Source: Amaurobius ferox (Eukaryota; Arthropoda; Arachnida; Araneae; Amaurobiidae). Taken from it: a stretch of 64,000 bases of DNA. The position numbers and the translations under genes are program-made. Positions 39,001-49,406 of the stretch are shown piece by piece (the stretch's first letter is position 1; each line of letters begins with the position of its first letter). The stretch spans positions 89,568,914-89,632,913 of the forward strand of contig OX578138.1 in the NCBI GenBank assembly GCA_951213105.1. Reading direction: 5' to 3'. Under the pieces are notes generated by a model. It worked only from the letters and a program-made list of their open reading frames with translations, ran no database searches and was not told where the DNA came from.

Positions 39001-39783
39001 ACTTCTACAATATATTTTCGATTTTCGAAAAAAGTGGTCGAAAATTTTAGGGGTTTCTCTTGACCCTATATATCCTGGAAATACAATGAATCATGAATCG
39101 CATACAATGGTTCATGAATCGCATTCTATCTGCTTAATTTGTTCTAGAATTATCGTGATTGCGGTTTTACAAATATGAAGACTCACAGACATGATTTGAA
39201 ATTCCGAAATGCTCAAAAGGCATAGATCCACCGAAATCAGACAGTCAAATTTATGACACCATTACAATATATTTCCTTTCACATATACTATATATAGTTA
39301 CGATATATAGTTCAATATAGTTACGATATATAGTTCAATAGAATACGATATATACGATCAAGTACAGCATAAAATGGTGCATTATGCTCATTATGGTGGA
39401 ACATGAAAGGAAACAACTACTTACCATTCGCATCTGTTTCCAAATGAAGGCTCAAGGACAACCTGTTTTTTTACAACCTGTTTTCTTTAACTTTCCTGCT
39501 TTCCTTTACTTTTAAGTTTGGTTCAGAGGATCATCTTTATGCGTGTCGTAGAAACAGAAAGTATAAGCGTTGGTGCTATTTAAAAGAAATATTTTGTTAA
39601 TAAAAATTCCAGCCCGAAATTTCCCCTCAACTGTAAAACATACTCTATACTGCGTATTGGTGTTATAGACTTGAAGTGTAGAATTGCATTCTCATGTATC
39701 TTGAACTATTAAATCTTTTAATTACAGACTACATTGATAAATGGCCAATTTTAACAAACACTAAATGTTGTAGAATAAAATAT
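39000..39783 (+). repeat. R6/R5 composite, uninterrupted copy
   Basis: R6 (39,000-39,290) directly followed by R5 (39,370-39,780). It provides the empty-site reference for both Helitron insertions at 23,632 and 27,906. A SINE-like S2 piece abuts its right end. Confidence 0.65.
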
Positions 39784-39882
39784 AATTTGCAAAGGATCTT
39801 GCTGCCCCAGACGAAAATCAAACCCTACTTCTTCGCTCTGGACAGCTGACGCTACCGCTGAGCTACTTGGGTAGAATTCTAA
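39784..39882 (-). mobile_element. tRNA-like SINE fragment, family S2
   Basis: On the minus strand: 'agtagctcagcggtagcgtc' (A-box-like), then 'agggtttgattttcgtc' (diverged B box), then the tail 'ggggcagcaagatcctttg'. Same tail at 40,375 and 43,815. Confidence 0.65.
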
Positions 39883-39904
39883 ACTCATATCGTTGAAGTG
39901 AATT

Positions 39905-40029
39905 CCTCATCCTCCATTTCAAATGTCAGATCGACGTGCAATCGACAATCTGTCTAATCACCTCCTGGTATTTGTATCCTACTTCGACGATAAGACTTTA
40001 CAATTCCGTGGCAAAAGCTCAAAAGTAAG
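39905..40029 (+). mobile_element. S2 SINE body fragment
   Basis: Shares 'cttcgacgataaga' and nearby sequence with 43,650-43,760. It appears to be split from its tRNA-like part (40,331-40,410) by the S1 SINE that follows. Confidence 0.4.
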
Positions 40030-40330
40030 GCGTCGGGGTGGGATAGCCGAATGGTTAGCACTGGGATATGGCACTCTGAAGAATTTAGTTCAATTCGCTG
40101 GTCTGCCTCAACTGTCTCTGTCTTCACACGAAATACAAGCACGTGAAATATGTGAGCTGTAAAGCCTTCTGAAAGATTGGTGGTGGGAGAAAGGGGATCC
40201 CCGAGGATGCCGTCCCTCACTAGGTTCCGGTATAAATTGCGAGACTGTCAAGGTGACATTGTCAAGGCCATCCAAAGAATCACATTACACCTTCGGATAG
40301 GTAAGACCGTCTAGTTCGAAGAAGAACAGT
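40030..40330 (+). mobile_element. tRNA-derived SINE, S1-type central domain with a different head
   Basis: The head has the A-box-like 'tagccgaatggttagcac' and the B-box-like 'agttcaattcg'. The central block ('gattggtggtgggaga', preceded by 'atatgtgagctgtaaagcct') matches the S1 central domain, but the head differs from those at 2,335 and 31,712. Tail ends near 'gataggtaagacc'. Confidence 0.75.
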
Positions 40331-40410
40331 TGAACGTCGGTAGGACAGTGCGAAGATTCACTGTTCGATTCCCGGTTGGGGCAGCAAGATTCTTTAAATG
40401 TCCCCTGAAC
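40331..40410 (+). mobile_element. tRNA-like SINE fragment, family S2
   Basis: B box 'gttcgattcccggttgg' followed by 'ggcagcaagattcttt', as in the other S2 pieces. Confidence 0.6.
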
Positions 40411-40581
40411 AAATGAACTATGTATGTTTGTGCAAAGATTCCATTGGTCTAAAAGTGACACTATTACGACTAGCATGGATTCGGTGGACTCTGGGATATT
40501 TAACCCCAATTTCAAATCGGGAATTCAAAAACCACGCAGGAAGTTTGAAAAATAAAAATAGCAATAGGAGGCAAACCTGAA
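40411..40581. other. Unassigned DNA
   Basis: No gene or known repeat recognised. Confidence 0.3.
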
Positions 40582-41652
40582 GTGAAAAAGATCTGATGTG
40601 GACAGCACATGACTTTCCTTATATATTGCAATGAATTTATTTCTTTCACAGTGAAAAAAATCTGATGTGGGCAACAAATGACTTTCCTTATATAATGCAA
40701 TGAATTTACTACTTTTACAGTTAAAAAAATGTTATTCTTATAGTAGATACTAATATCCTTTCCAAGATATTGAATTTGCTTCAATTAGTCGTCATTTTCA
40801 TTGATTTAACGCCATTTTTATCTTTTTGGCGAGATTTTTGTTAATTTGGCAACAATTAAAAATGTCGCCAAGCTGGCTACATTCCGCCAAAAGCGTCGCC
40901 AAAATCTCACCAAGCGGTATAGATGGATAAATAAGTTATTCTTACAGCAGATAAATGAATATTGGCGTTCCAATACAAAAGTATTACTCAAAGTATCTTT
41001 TTTCATGAATGGAAAGAGCTAGATCCACGACAATGATGTCACCAAATTTATCGCATCGAATTACATATGAAAAGTGAACATGTTTCTCAATAGGAAATAT
41101 TTTTTTTATTTTATGTAACTTTTTGAAAAGTATTTTTAATAATGTGCAATATCTCGAGAACGGTTCATGTTAGCGTTCTAAAATTTATATCAGTCGTTTT
41201 CTAATGGAAAACTACAGAAGAAATGTCTATTTGCGTAAATTTATTAGCGGTTTTGATTTTTTGACGATTTTTTCAAAATTTCACTCGAAAATTTTGGGGG
41301 GTTCTGAACATTCCATTGCGTATAAAAACAATAGGCTTCCAGTGTTTATGGATTGTGATTTTTGTACCAAATTTCGTTGAAATCGGTCCATTCGTTCGTC
41401 AGTTATCGTCTCCACAGACTTACTGACACACACACACACACACACATACTTTCACACACACATACTTTTACACACACACACACACACACACACATACACA
41501 TACTTTCACACACACACACACAGACATCACTTCAAATATGTTCGATTCGTGATCAGGGATGCTTGAAACGTGCTCTCCCGTCGAAAACGCGAATTCGAAT
41601 TTTCGACCCCGTCACAATACTTATCTTTCACATTATGTATATAAGGAAAGTA
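40582..41652 (+). repeat. R2 repeat with its left end tandemly duplicated
   Basis: The left-end block of about 70 bp ('gtgaaaaa' to 'ttctttcaca') occurs twice (40,582-40,650 and 40,651-40,719). The rest matches 22,050-23,013, with a (CA)n-rich tract at 41,426-41,525, ending 'gtatataaggaaagta'. Reading frames through the CA tract are artefacts. Confidence 0.75.
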
Positions 41653-42640
41653 AAAATGATGAAAGTACTAGTACCCAGTTAACTTATACTTTAAATTAAC
41701 AATTATCAATATTACTACTAGTATCCTCGATAAGCAATGCGGTTCATATAATAAAATATTTTAACAGTAAAATAAATTAGGCTTTATTTCTATATCCTTG
41801 ACGTCATTTTTGCGATTTTAGAGATATTTTCGCCAATCTGAATATAAATATCGAAAATATGGTAATATTTATCTTGACTATTGCCAAGTTGGCCAAATGT
41901 ATCGCCAAGTGTTACAAACAAAAGGAGAGAAGAACATTTCTTTTATACTAGTAGGTACTTCCGCCAAGTAATGAAATTAATAATTACAAAACAGTACCTC
42001 CTATTTATATACTTTTTTTATCAATTTGGCTAAATTTTGTCAATTTTGCAACATTAAAAATAGTTGGTGATATTCCGTAAAAATACGTCGTCAAAATTTC
42101 GGCAAGCGTTATAGTAGTAGAAATATGGTACTCTTATAGTAGATAATTATATTTTCCCAAGATATTGAATTTTCATCAATTAGTCGTATTCATCAATTAA
42201 TTTGATTTAGCTTCATTTTTATCAATTTGGCGACAAATTCGTCAACTAAGTAACCTTTAAAAATAACCAAGTTGGATTTATTCCGCCAAAATTTTGCCAA
42301 GCGTTACGGACAGAGATAAAAGTAATTCTTAAAGAAGATAAATGACTAACGGCGTCCAAATAAAACGCACAATATCTTCTTTCGTGAAAAACAATAGGGT
42401 TTCAGTATTCATTGATTGTGATATGTGCACCAAATTTCGTTCAAATCGATCCATTCGTTCGTGAGATATCGTCTCCAGATTCACTGACACACATACACAC
42501 ACAGATACAGAGAGAGACACACAGACATCTCCTCAAAAACGTTCGATTCGTGTTCAGAAATTCTTGAAACTCACTCTCCCGTCGAAACCACGAATTCGAA
42601 TCCGTTATAATACTTTCCTTGTACATTATACTATGTGTGG
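41653..42640 (+). repeat. R2-related fragments
   Basis: 42,120-42,640 is an R2 copy with an internal deletion (the 'tctttcgtgaaaaacaatag' junction near 42,380) and a decayed CA tract, ending near 'tactttccttgtacatt'. 41,653-42,110 holds further 'gccaa'/'ttggc' units. No gene. Confidence 0.6.
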
Positions 42641-42734
42641 TGCACTAATAAAATACGTAATATTTATATTATTTAATATACTGCTGCTAAATTGACATGG
42701 TCGTAAATCGTACATAGTGGAACTCATTAAATTG

Positions 42735-43098
42735 CACATTGAGTTGTTTGTCGCTGATAACCCTCCAATTATTAATCTTTCGCGCGAGTTCTGTAAAAGA
42801 ATATTAATTAATATAATACTAAATTGATTGCACTATTTAAACTTTAACAATAAAATATTTATTAACAACATAACATACTTATTAAATTTATTACACAATT
42901 ATTCATATTGTTTTGGGCGGAAGGAGACAATGTGAGACCATTTGTTAAAATGCCTAAAATGCGTTTAGACCTGTAATATGTTTAATGGGTACATACCTTC
43001 ACTTTTGGATTTTGCCATAGACCACAATTCTTGCATCAGCAAATTGTACTGGCCGTAACTCTGCGTGTTTGGCTCCATCTCGTACTTCTGATTGCACT
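42735..43098 (-). pseudogene. Second exon-like part of the block homologous to 6,690-7,405
   Basis: Minus strand: after 'tttgcag' (possible acceptor near 43,100) a frame reads 'YEMEPNTQSYGQYNLLMQ', then a 'gtatgt' donor-like site at about 42,997, an intron-like stretch of about 200 bp ending 'cttttacag' near 42,792, and the frame continues 'ELARKINNWRV'. The inverse copy at 7,040-7,405 preserves both splice-like borders but has stops in this frame. The protein is not recognised, and an alternative frame is also partly open, so coding status is unproven. Confidence 0.4.
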
Positions 43099-43165
43099 GC
43101 AAATTGATCTAGCCATCGAATTCGTATCTACATCTCTAGTCACACTTGTAGTCTACACTAATATA

Positions 43166-43238
43166 GTCGTGTCTCCACGACTATATATGTGGAGACACGA
43201 CTGCATAAGTGTCTCCAGTGTCTCCACATATATAGTCG
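43166..43238. repeat. Overlapping perfect inverted repeats
   Basis: 13-bp arms GTCGTGTCTCCAC (43,166-43,178) and its complement (43,189-43,201), loop 10 nt. An overlapping 21-bp pair, 43,178-43,198 and 43,218-43,238, has a 19-nt spacer. The middle segment can pair with either side, so two mutually exclusive hairpins exist. Confidence 0.95.
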
Positions 43239-43275
43239 TTCTGTATATCCATCTAGTCGTTGTGTAAGTCTGTTT

Positions 43276-43566
43276 TCACCAAGTGTCGTCGTTCTTATGT
43301 TTATCGTTCTGTCTTAAGTTGTGGCTCTTTTGCCTCAATACTGACACTCCTCTTTTGCTCTTATTGGTCGCCTTCAAGCTGACGCTAAAAGATATTCTCA
43401 ATAGGTAAACTTTTTTATCCAATGGCGTTACTTCACATTTTCTTAAGAGATCTCCGACATCTTTTGTCTTGACACCCCTAAATTTATCGTTTTCTGACCT
43501 TTCGGACAGCATGCTGTAAACTTTGGCGTCATTGAGAATGAAGGTATTGTCTGATGTTTCAGACAC
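43276..43566 (-). pseudogene. 97-codon open frame homologous to the 6,690-6,960 relic
   Basis: A basic, serine-rich frame starting 'MSETSDNTFILNDAK' and ending 'NDKHKNDDTW'. Its DNA is clearly homologous to 6,690-6,960 on the other strand, where the frame has several stops. No domain recognised. It lies upstream (minus strand) of the exon-like block at 43,098, separated by the palindrome, which may be a later insertion. It could be a first exon, a transposon-borne frame, or an LTR segment open by chance. Confidence 0.35.
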
Positions 43567-43649
43567 AATAAATAATGTATATAAAACTGTCTCATATTCA
43601 CTGGGGTGAGATCTATTTCTGGTCTCACACTGTGTATATAAGGAAGTAA

Positions 43650-43850
43650 TAGCAGAATGTGCATGTGGTCAATCAACTCGTCCATTACACGACTATCTGA
43701 CATTAGAGGTTGGATAAGCGTAGTCCACTTCGACGATAAGAGCTTACAAATCTGTCTCAGCAGCTCAACGTACAGCATTAGCTGGCCAGTAAGAATATCC
43801 AGTGTTCAATTTCTGTTGTGGCAGCAAAGTTCTTCGCAAATTATATTTTA
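43650..43850 (+). mobile_element. SINE, family S2
   Basis: Body 'cttcgacgataagagctta', then a diverged B box 'gttcaatttctg', then the tail 'tggcagcaaagttcttcgca' and 'aattatattttatta'. Most complete S2 copy; poor internal promoter. Confidence 0.55.
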
Positions 43851-44650
43851 TTAATTCCTTATAAATATAGTATAATGTATAATTACGATGGGCTCAAAAA
43901 TTCGAGTTCGTATTCTCGACGAACGAGCACGTTTCATCCCTGAACATGAATCGAACGTTCGTAAGGTAATGTCTGAGTATATGTGTCCGTGACTCTGTGG
44001 ATACAATGTTTTATGAACGACTGGAGAGATTCGAACAAAATTTGGTACAAACATTACAATTACTGGAACGCTATTGTTTTTAAACGCAATCGAATGTTCA
44101 TAACACCTCTAAATTTTCGAATGAAATTTTTTAAAAATTATAAAAAATTCATCAAAGTTACATAAATAATCCTTTTCTATGAAATCTTTCACTATAAAAC
44201 GTTTGACACAGCAATTAAAACGCTAATATGAACCGTTCTCGAGATATTACACATTTTTCAAATAAATTTATCAAAAATCATATAAAACTAAAATAAAGTT
44301 TAACTTCTATAAAATAAGTTCACTTATCACATGTAATATTATGCCATACATTTGTTAACATCATTTTCTAAGATCTGGCACGTTCCATTCACGGGAAAAA
44401 ATACTTCGAGAATTAGTGTTTTATTTGGTCACCAATAGCCATTTACTTCCTTTAAGAATAACCTATTTCTCGCCCATAATGCTTGGCAAAATTTTAGCGA
44501 CAAATTTGGCGAAATATCGCCATCTTGGTGATTTTTTTTAATGTTGCGAAATTGACAAAAATATAGCCAAACAGGTAAAAATGACGCTAAATCAATGAAA
44601 ATCCATTATCTTGGAAAGAACATAAGAATAGACTATAAGAATACCCCATT
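43851..44650 (-). repeat. R2 repeat, reverse copy
   Basis: Begins 'ccttataaatatagtataatg', contains 'gagcacgtttcatccctga' and 'cgttctcgagatatt' as in other R2 copies, and ends in 'ttggcaaaattttagcgac' words. The CA/TG tract is nearly lost here. Confidence 0.6.
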
Positions 44651-45456
44651 TCTATAAGTCTATTTTCTTTTTATTATTATTAGAACCCAGACCTTTTAAC
44701 TCACCTATTCAGTATTTTAAGCATGGTCGGGAGTAATTATAAGCATGGTCGGGAAAGGATATCTTAAGAATGAAGATACCCAGCCATAATACAATACTTT
44801 GGTCCTCATTGACGATCGTCTCCTTACAGATACGTCCAACTCGGTACAGTTGGGAAAGAGGTTATTGTGAATGACAAAATTGTTGAGGAAAAAAAACCCT
44901 ATAAATTTGAATATGCAAAAGCGAATAACTAGAGGATAATTTAGAAAAAGAATTTCCAAATAAAATTTAGAAAGATAAAAAAAGATAAGAAAATAAGTAA
45001 ATAAAAAATGAATGTGAAAAAAGATCGTTGTTTAGAAAATATTAGAATTTTAGAGATATAAAAAGATCAAAATGGAAAAGTTAGATAGCGTTTTTTCTTT
45101 TCTTTTTCTCCCATAACAAAACATCACTAAAGGTGAAAGCAGGTGTAAAAAAAAGTAAATAAGAAAATTGCCCATAGAAAACTGAAAGCAATGCGTTGAA
45201 TAAACTTAAGAAACTTCATCAGAAATAGATTATGTGACGATAACACAATTTTTTATTTTATTTGCAGAAACTTGGTAAACCAATTCGGTGTATTACAGTT
45301 TGAAGGTTGAAAGAGGTGGAATTTTTTAATAAAAGTTGCATTTAAAAATATAGTGATCAACATTTCTTTAGGAATTACAAGGACAGGTTGAGGTGGATTT
45401 GATTTTAGAAAAGAATAAATAGTCTAAAAAGGGACCATGCGCAGTGAGGAAGTAAA
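44651..45456 (-). mobile_element. Probable 3' flank of the LINE below
   Basis: Lies downstream of the RNase H fragment on the minus strand. Contains a direct repeat of 'aagcatggtcggga' at 44,723-44,755. It has no clear reading frame and no poly(A) tail I can define. Confidence 0.35.
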
Positions 45457-46040
45457 TTAAGAATTTATTATATATAATGGAATGCGTATTGACAGAGGGT
45501 AAGAAAAAAGGATGAGGGCGGGATCATGATTACGGGGAAAACGATAGTCATTAAGACAATTTTGCCAAAGATTCAAAATATTGTTTTTGTAAATTTTAAC
45601 AAGTAGAGAGTTGGGATAAGGAATAAGAGTTTTGTCATTAGAAGTTGTGGCAAGTATAGCATGTTTATCGGCAGTTTCTATTCCAAAATTATTATAATGA
45701 GGTTTTACCCAAAAAATATTAAGCAAGTTTTTAGGAAGTAAGACTTTAGTTTTGATAGTATGAAGAAAATTGGATTTATTTTTTATTGAGTTTAATGCTG
45801 CAATTAAAGATAAAACATCAGAGTAAATATTGATTTACAGATTATTAGAAGAGGCCCAATCAATGGCATAAGAGTTTGCAGAGAGTTCGGATTGAAATAC
45901 TGTATTATTGTCACTAATTTTATGAGATATAACTTCTGTCAAAACATCATTTTGGAAGAAGCAAATGGCAAAGCCGGTCTTACTATTAATTTTAGAACCA
46001 TCATTAGACAAAAATTAAAATCCGAGAACTTCTTATCATT
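45457..46040 (-). pseudogene. Non-LTR retrotransposon RNase H domain, one stop codon
   Basis: One minus-strand frame reads through a ribonuclease H fold typical of I/Jockey-type LINEs: 'SNDGSKI' (first Asp, DGS at about 45,994-46,002), 'VFQSELSANSYAI' (Glu), 'IYSDVLSLIAALNSI' (second Asp), 'IFWVKPHYNNFGIETADKHA' (last Asp, with the usual His kept). The frame is broken only by TAA at 45,835-45,837, one base from a sense codon. A C-terminal stretch 'PYPNSLLVKIYKNNILNLWQ' also matches the family. The reverse transcriptase and endonuclease parts are absent upstream, where R2/Helitron-like sequence begins near 46,050. In an intact element this domain removes RNA from the RNA/DNA hybrid. Confidence 0.85.
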
Positions 46041-46049
46041 AGATTCTTA

Positions 46050-47250
46050 TTCTCCGTCCGTTTGTTCGTAACGTTAGGTAATACTTTTGGGAGGATGTCA
46101 TCCACTTGCCGACATTTTAAATGTCGTTAAAGTGAGGAAAATAGCGTCAAATATGATAAACATGTCACCAAATTGATGAAAATAACTTCAAATGGGAGAT
46201 ATAATGATTTGCAAATTTTGAATTCCGTCGTATGGCGGGCATACTTTCCATTATGTACGAAATGCTCTTTTCTCCGTTTTAATGTAACACTTGCAGATAT
46301 ATTTGGCAAATAATCTAGCGGGATATTGCTATCTTGGCGAAATTTCGCTTCAGATTGACGAAGATATCGTCGCAGTTATTGAAAATCACGCCTAATTGAT
46401 CAATTAATTATTAAATTATTTTAATATATTGCATCTATTGTTTATTGAGGATGCTATCATTATTAATAATTGTTATTTAGAGTAGCGTGAAATATAAGCT
46501 AATTGGGTACTTTACATGTTGTCATCCAGAAAAGAGTCAACTGTCCACTTTAACGTTACAAACACTACGTAGTGTACTTTTTCACCATTTTTTCACAATA
46601 AAAGGAGTGATTTCATTCCATTAGATAAGGAAATTCATGTGCTGCCCACATCAGATTCTTCTTCAAAATTTAGTGTACCACTCAACACAAAGATGATCCT
46701 CTGAAACGAACTCGCATATAAAAAGAAAAAGAAAACAGGTTATATTAGTGAAATCTGTCTGTTATATTAAGTTTGATTATGATTGTCCTAGCACCACTTT
46801 CTTCCCTGGTTGACTTTTAGTAGAAGTGCCTTCAATACCTTCTTCTCCTCTTAATCCGTGGTTTATTTTTCTTCTCTTTATCATCCTGGGTACTACTCAA
46901 CTCTCTGTCATTTAATCTCAACTACTCTCCCTCTAAACACATGGATTCAGGAATCTTCATGGTAATATTTGACTGCTTAGTAAGTTTTCAATTTCTATCT
47001 TCTATTTATGCTTGTAGTCTGGCCTATGGCATTTACAGTAACTAACTACTGCCATGTCCGAAACAAACATTTATTTGGGTTGATTCAGGTTGGATTCTCA
47101 GACCTGCAGAAAAATCTAAGCTGAATTAACCTCCAATTTAAGCCTAGTGCTTTTAACCTATTGTTATAGGAATGGTGTTCGTGTTTTAAGAGTCTTAACT
47201 GCTTTGGCTAATTATTACTTTTATGTGCTATTTAGTACTTTCTCTGATAA
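46050..47250. other. Mixed repeat remnants and unassigned DNA
   Basis: 46,090-46,390 has several 'gccaaattgat'-like words and 46,630-46,680 an R2 end in reverse. 46,760-47,150 is less AT-rich and does not match other parts of the window; no exon could be supported there. Confidence 0.4.

Positions 47251-47256
<6 letters not shown>

Positions 47257-47301
<45 letters not shown>
47257..47301. repeat. (TA)n microsatellite
   Basis: About 45 bp of TA. Confidence 0.95.
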
Positions 47302-47303
<2 letters not shown>

Positions 47304-47759
47304 TGTATAATCTAATTATCTGTGAAACATACACACACACAGTAAACCTTCCATGGATATAGCATCATGCAAATTATATTTGATCCGCGAAATTATTTGA
47401 AAAGAAAATGATATAATATTGCTAAACGACAAAATTAAAGCTAGTGAGTTTATGTTTGGAAAAATAAAAAAAATATGTCATGTTGCCAAGAAACGGAATT
47501 AAATTCAATGAGAAATACCTATGAATAAATGTTATCGGAATTGCTTTTCTGATTGGATTACGGCCTTTGCGTTTATAGAAATTATAGATATTTTCAAAAA
47601 TTTTACACATTCTGTTTTATTTGGGGGAAACATTTTTAAAATCCATATATTCAAGCAAGGGTAAATCTTTTAATACATAGATATAATATTTAAAGTGCGG
47701 AAATGTACATAGTACGGGTATATCTTCTAATATATGGGTATAATCTTCTGATCTACGAA

Positions 47760-48100
47760 AATATATCTATAAATAGTTCCGTCCGTCCGTTTCTGTAACG
47801 CTTGGCGAGAGATTTGGCGGGATATCTCAAACTTGTTGACATATTTTTAATGGTGCAAAATTCATGAAAATGTTGTCAAATAGCTAAAAACGTTGCCAAG
47901 TTGATAAAATCTAGCCAGATTAATAAAAATGTTACCAAATTGATAAAAATGTCGCCAAATTGATAAAAATGATGCCAATAAAATTTCATTAATTTTGTTT
48001 CGAAAGGGAATAATATTGTAATGATGTTTCGGTTGCATTTATCTGTCAGTCCAACCAACCTATTTGACAACAGAATTGGCAACTTTTTGAAATGTACCCA
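47760..48100 (+). repeat. Helitron/R2-type interior with 20-bp tandem units
   Basis: 47,880-47,975 holds five units of about 20 bp with consensus 'tcgccaaattgataaaaatg'. The flanks resemble Helitron interior ('gatgtttcggttgcatttat'). Confidence 0.7.
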
Positions 48101-48356
48101 AATTGCTTAAATTGTGGTGAAGTGAATTTCACACATAAATACAAAAATAGAACTTATAAATACACTAAATATTACTCACCAATAGTTTCACTCAGCTCAA
48201 CCGCGTTTCGTATAGTGGGGTCCGATTGTACCTAAGTACCTTGCATTCCCTAATTAAAGAGTCACTTCCTTTCTGTGGCCACTTAAAAATTTATTAAAAA
48301 GAACACATGAAAGCTTAATGAACACTAATAACAAATATACACAATTACAAAAACTT

Positions 48357-48457
48357 CCCAATTACCCTGCTTGTCCTCGGGTGTACGGTTAATTTTACCA
48401 TAATTTGCATTTTTTTTAAGTTATCCAAATTTTGCATTTAGTTGCTTTTAAACAGAA
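48357..48457 (+). repeat. R0 repeat, left piece split by LTR element
   Basis: Matches 58,426-58,523 ('cccaattaccctgcttg', 'cctcgggtgtacggttaatt'). It continues at 55,393 after the LTR element. Its last five bases, CAGAA (48,453-48,457), are the target-site duplication. Confidence 0.9.
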
Positions 48458-48672
48458 TGTAACACAATATTTGTATTACATGTTTCCACCCAATTACAAA
48501 TGCCAACCTAGCCATTTTCCAATTCCAATTGCGGATGCCAACCTAGCTAATGAGCTATTTAAATGCTGCGGAGGGAGCCAATGGCAATACAAACATAAAT
48601 AAGCAGCGCATCCCCTTCTTCACTTCAACGAATCAACAACGACACTACAATGTGAAAAGAAAAAGGTTTGAG

Positions 48673-48692
48673 AGAATGTTCTAGAACTTTCG
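48673..48692 (+). promoter_or_regulatory. Heat-shock element, four perfect units (5' LTR)
   Basis: Four contiguous 5-bp units in alternating orientation: aGAAt gTTCt aGAAc tTTCg. This is the consensus binding site of trimeric heat-shock factor (nGAAn repeats; three suffice). It lies 110 bp upstream of the TATA box and is unchanged in both LTRs. Confidence 0.8.
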
Positions 48693-48801
48693 AGGAGATG
48701 CAATTTTTGCGACAGCGTCCTAGACGCACCTGAGGTTTTTTAGTCGACTTAAAAACTTTCGAAAGAGTCAGCATCATGTTTTCTTGGGTTTGTGAAAAGT
48801 G

Positions 48802-48809
48802 TATATAGA
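48802..48809 (+). promoter_or_regulatory. TATA box of the LTR
   Basis: TATATAGA in 'gtgtatatagaacgtgag'; predicted start about 25-30 bp downstream. Same in the 3' LTR at 54,824-54,831. Confidence 0.55.
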
Positions 48810-49388
48810 ACGTGAGCAACAAAATGGTAGCGAGTACAGTTAGATGTGTAACGGTGTTCCTACATCATTGAAATAGCACGAATATGCACGTAACACAAAG
48901 AGAAAAGGTAACCAACTTTCAATTGTCACTATTAGCACGGAAGGCACACCTTTTACAATTATTAAATTAATAGACTACCAGTTCGTATGAGTAGACCATA
49001 TGAACGAGTTCGTAATATTGAACTGTAAGAACTATTCTTTATCGATAGTTTAAAGGAAACTGTTTTTAAGAAATTTAAGTCAACGTTATTATGTGTGTAA
49101 ATATATATATATATTAATGTAATATTGTTAGTATTATGTGTCTTTTAATAATTGATTTAATTATAGCATAGTTACTCCAGATACAATAGATATCTATTAA
49201 GTAAAATATTAAAATAAATTGAGCAATTAAGCATGTGTATTTCTTTATGTTTTGTGTGTTCGTAGTCCGAGCTTGAGAACCGGGAGCTTACATGCTCCAC
49301 CCTTAGTGGCGGCATCATAGGTAAGTCCTATACAGGTAATTTTTGATAAGGACAATTTTACCTTATGACATGATGTCTCCGCCCGAAT

Positions 49389-49406
49389 TGGTGCCGTATG
49401 TGGTCA
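49389..49406 (+). other. Candidate primer-binding site
   Basis: 'ttggtgccgtatgtgg' begins about 19 bp after the LTR. It has the TGG expected opposite a tRNA CCA end, but the spacing is unusually long and I could not match a specific tRNA. A similar 'cttggtgccgtg' occurs at about 49,735. Confidence 0.3.

Larger units (their letters stand above)
48458..49370 (+). repeat. 5' LTR
   Basis: 913 bp, 'TGTAACACAA' to 'TTATGACA'. U3 has a duplicated word 'tgccaacctagc' and a CCAAT box (near 48,578), a heat-shock element (48,673-48,692) and a TATA box (48,802). AATAAA at 49,213-49,218 is followed by a GT-rich stretch. A donor-like 'ataggtaagt' sits at about 49,317. Confidence 0.95.

Noticed and set aside
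43443..43778. 111-codon minus-strand frame
   Set aside because: It runs antisense through an S2 SINE and overlaps the 97-codon frame in another phase; a composite of repeat pieces.
48647..48822. Minus-strand 65-codon frame in both LTRs (48,625-48,822; 54,647-54,844)
   Set aside because: Lies across the promoter region of the LTR, antisense, with an amino-acid change from one of only two LTR differences; no motif.
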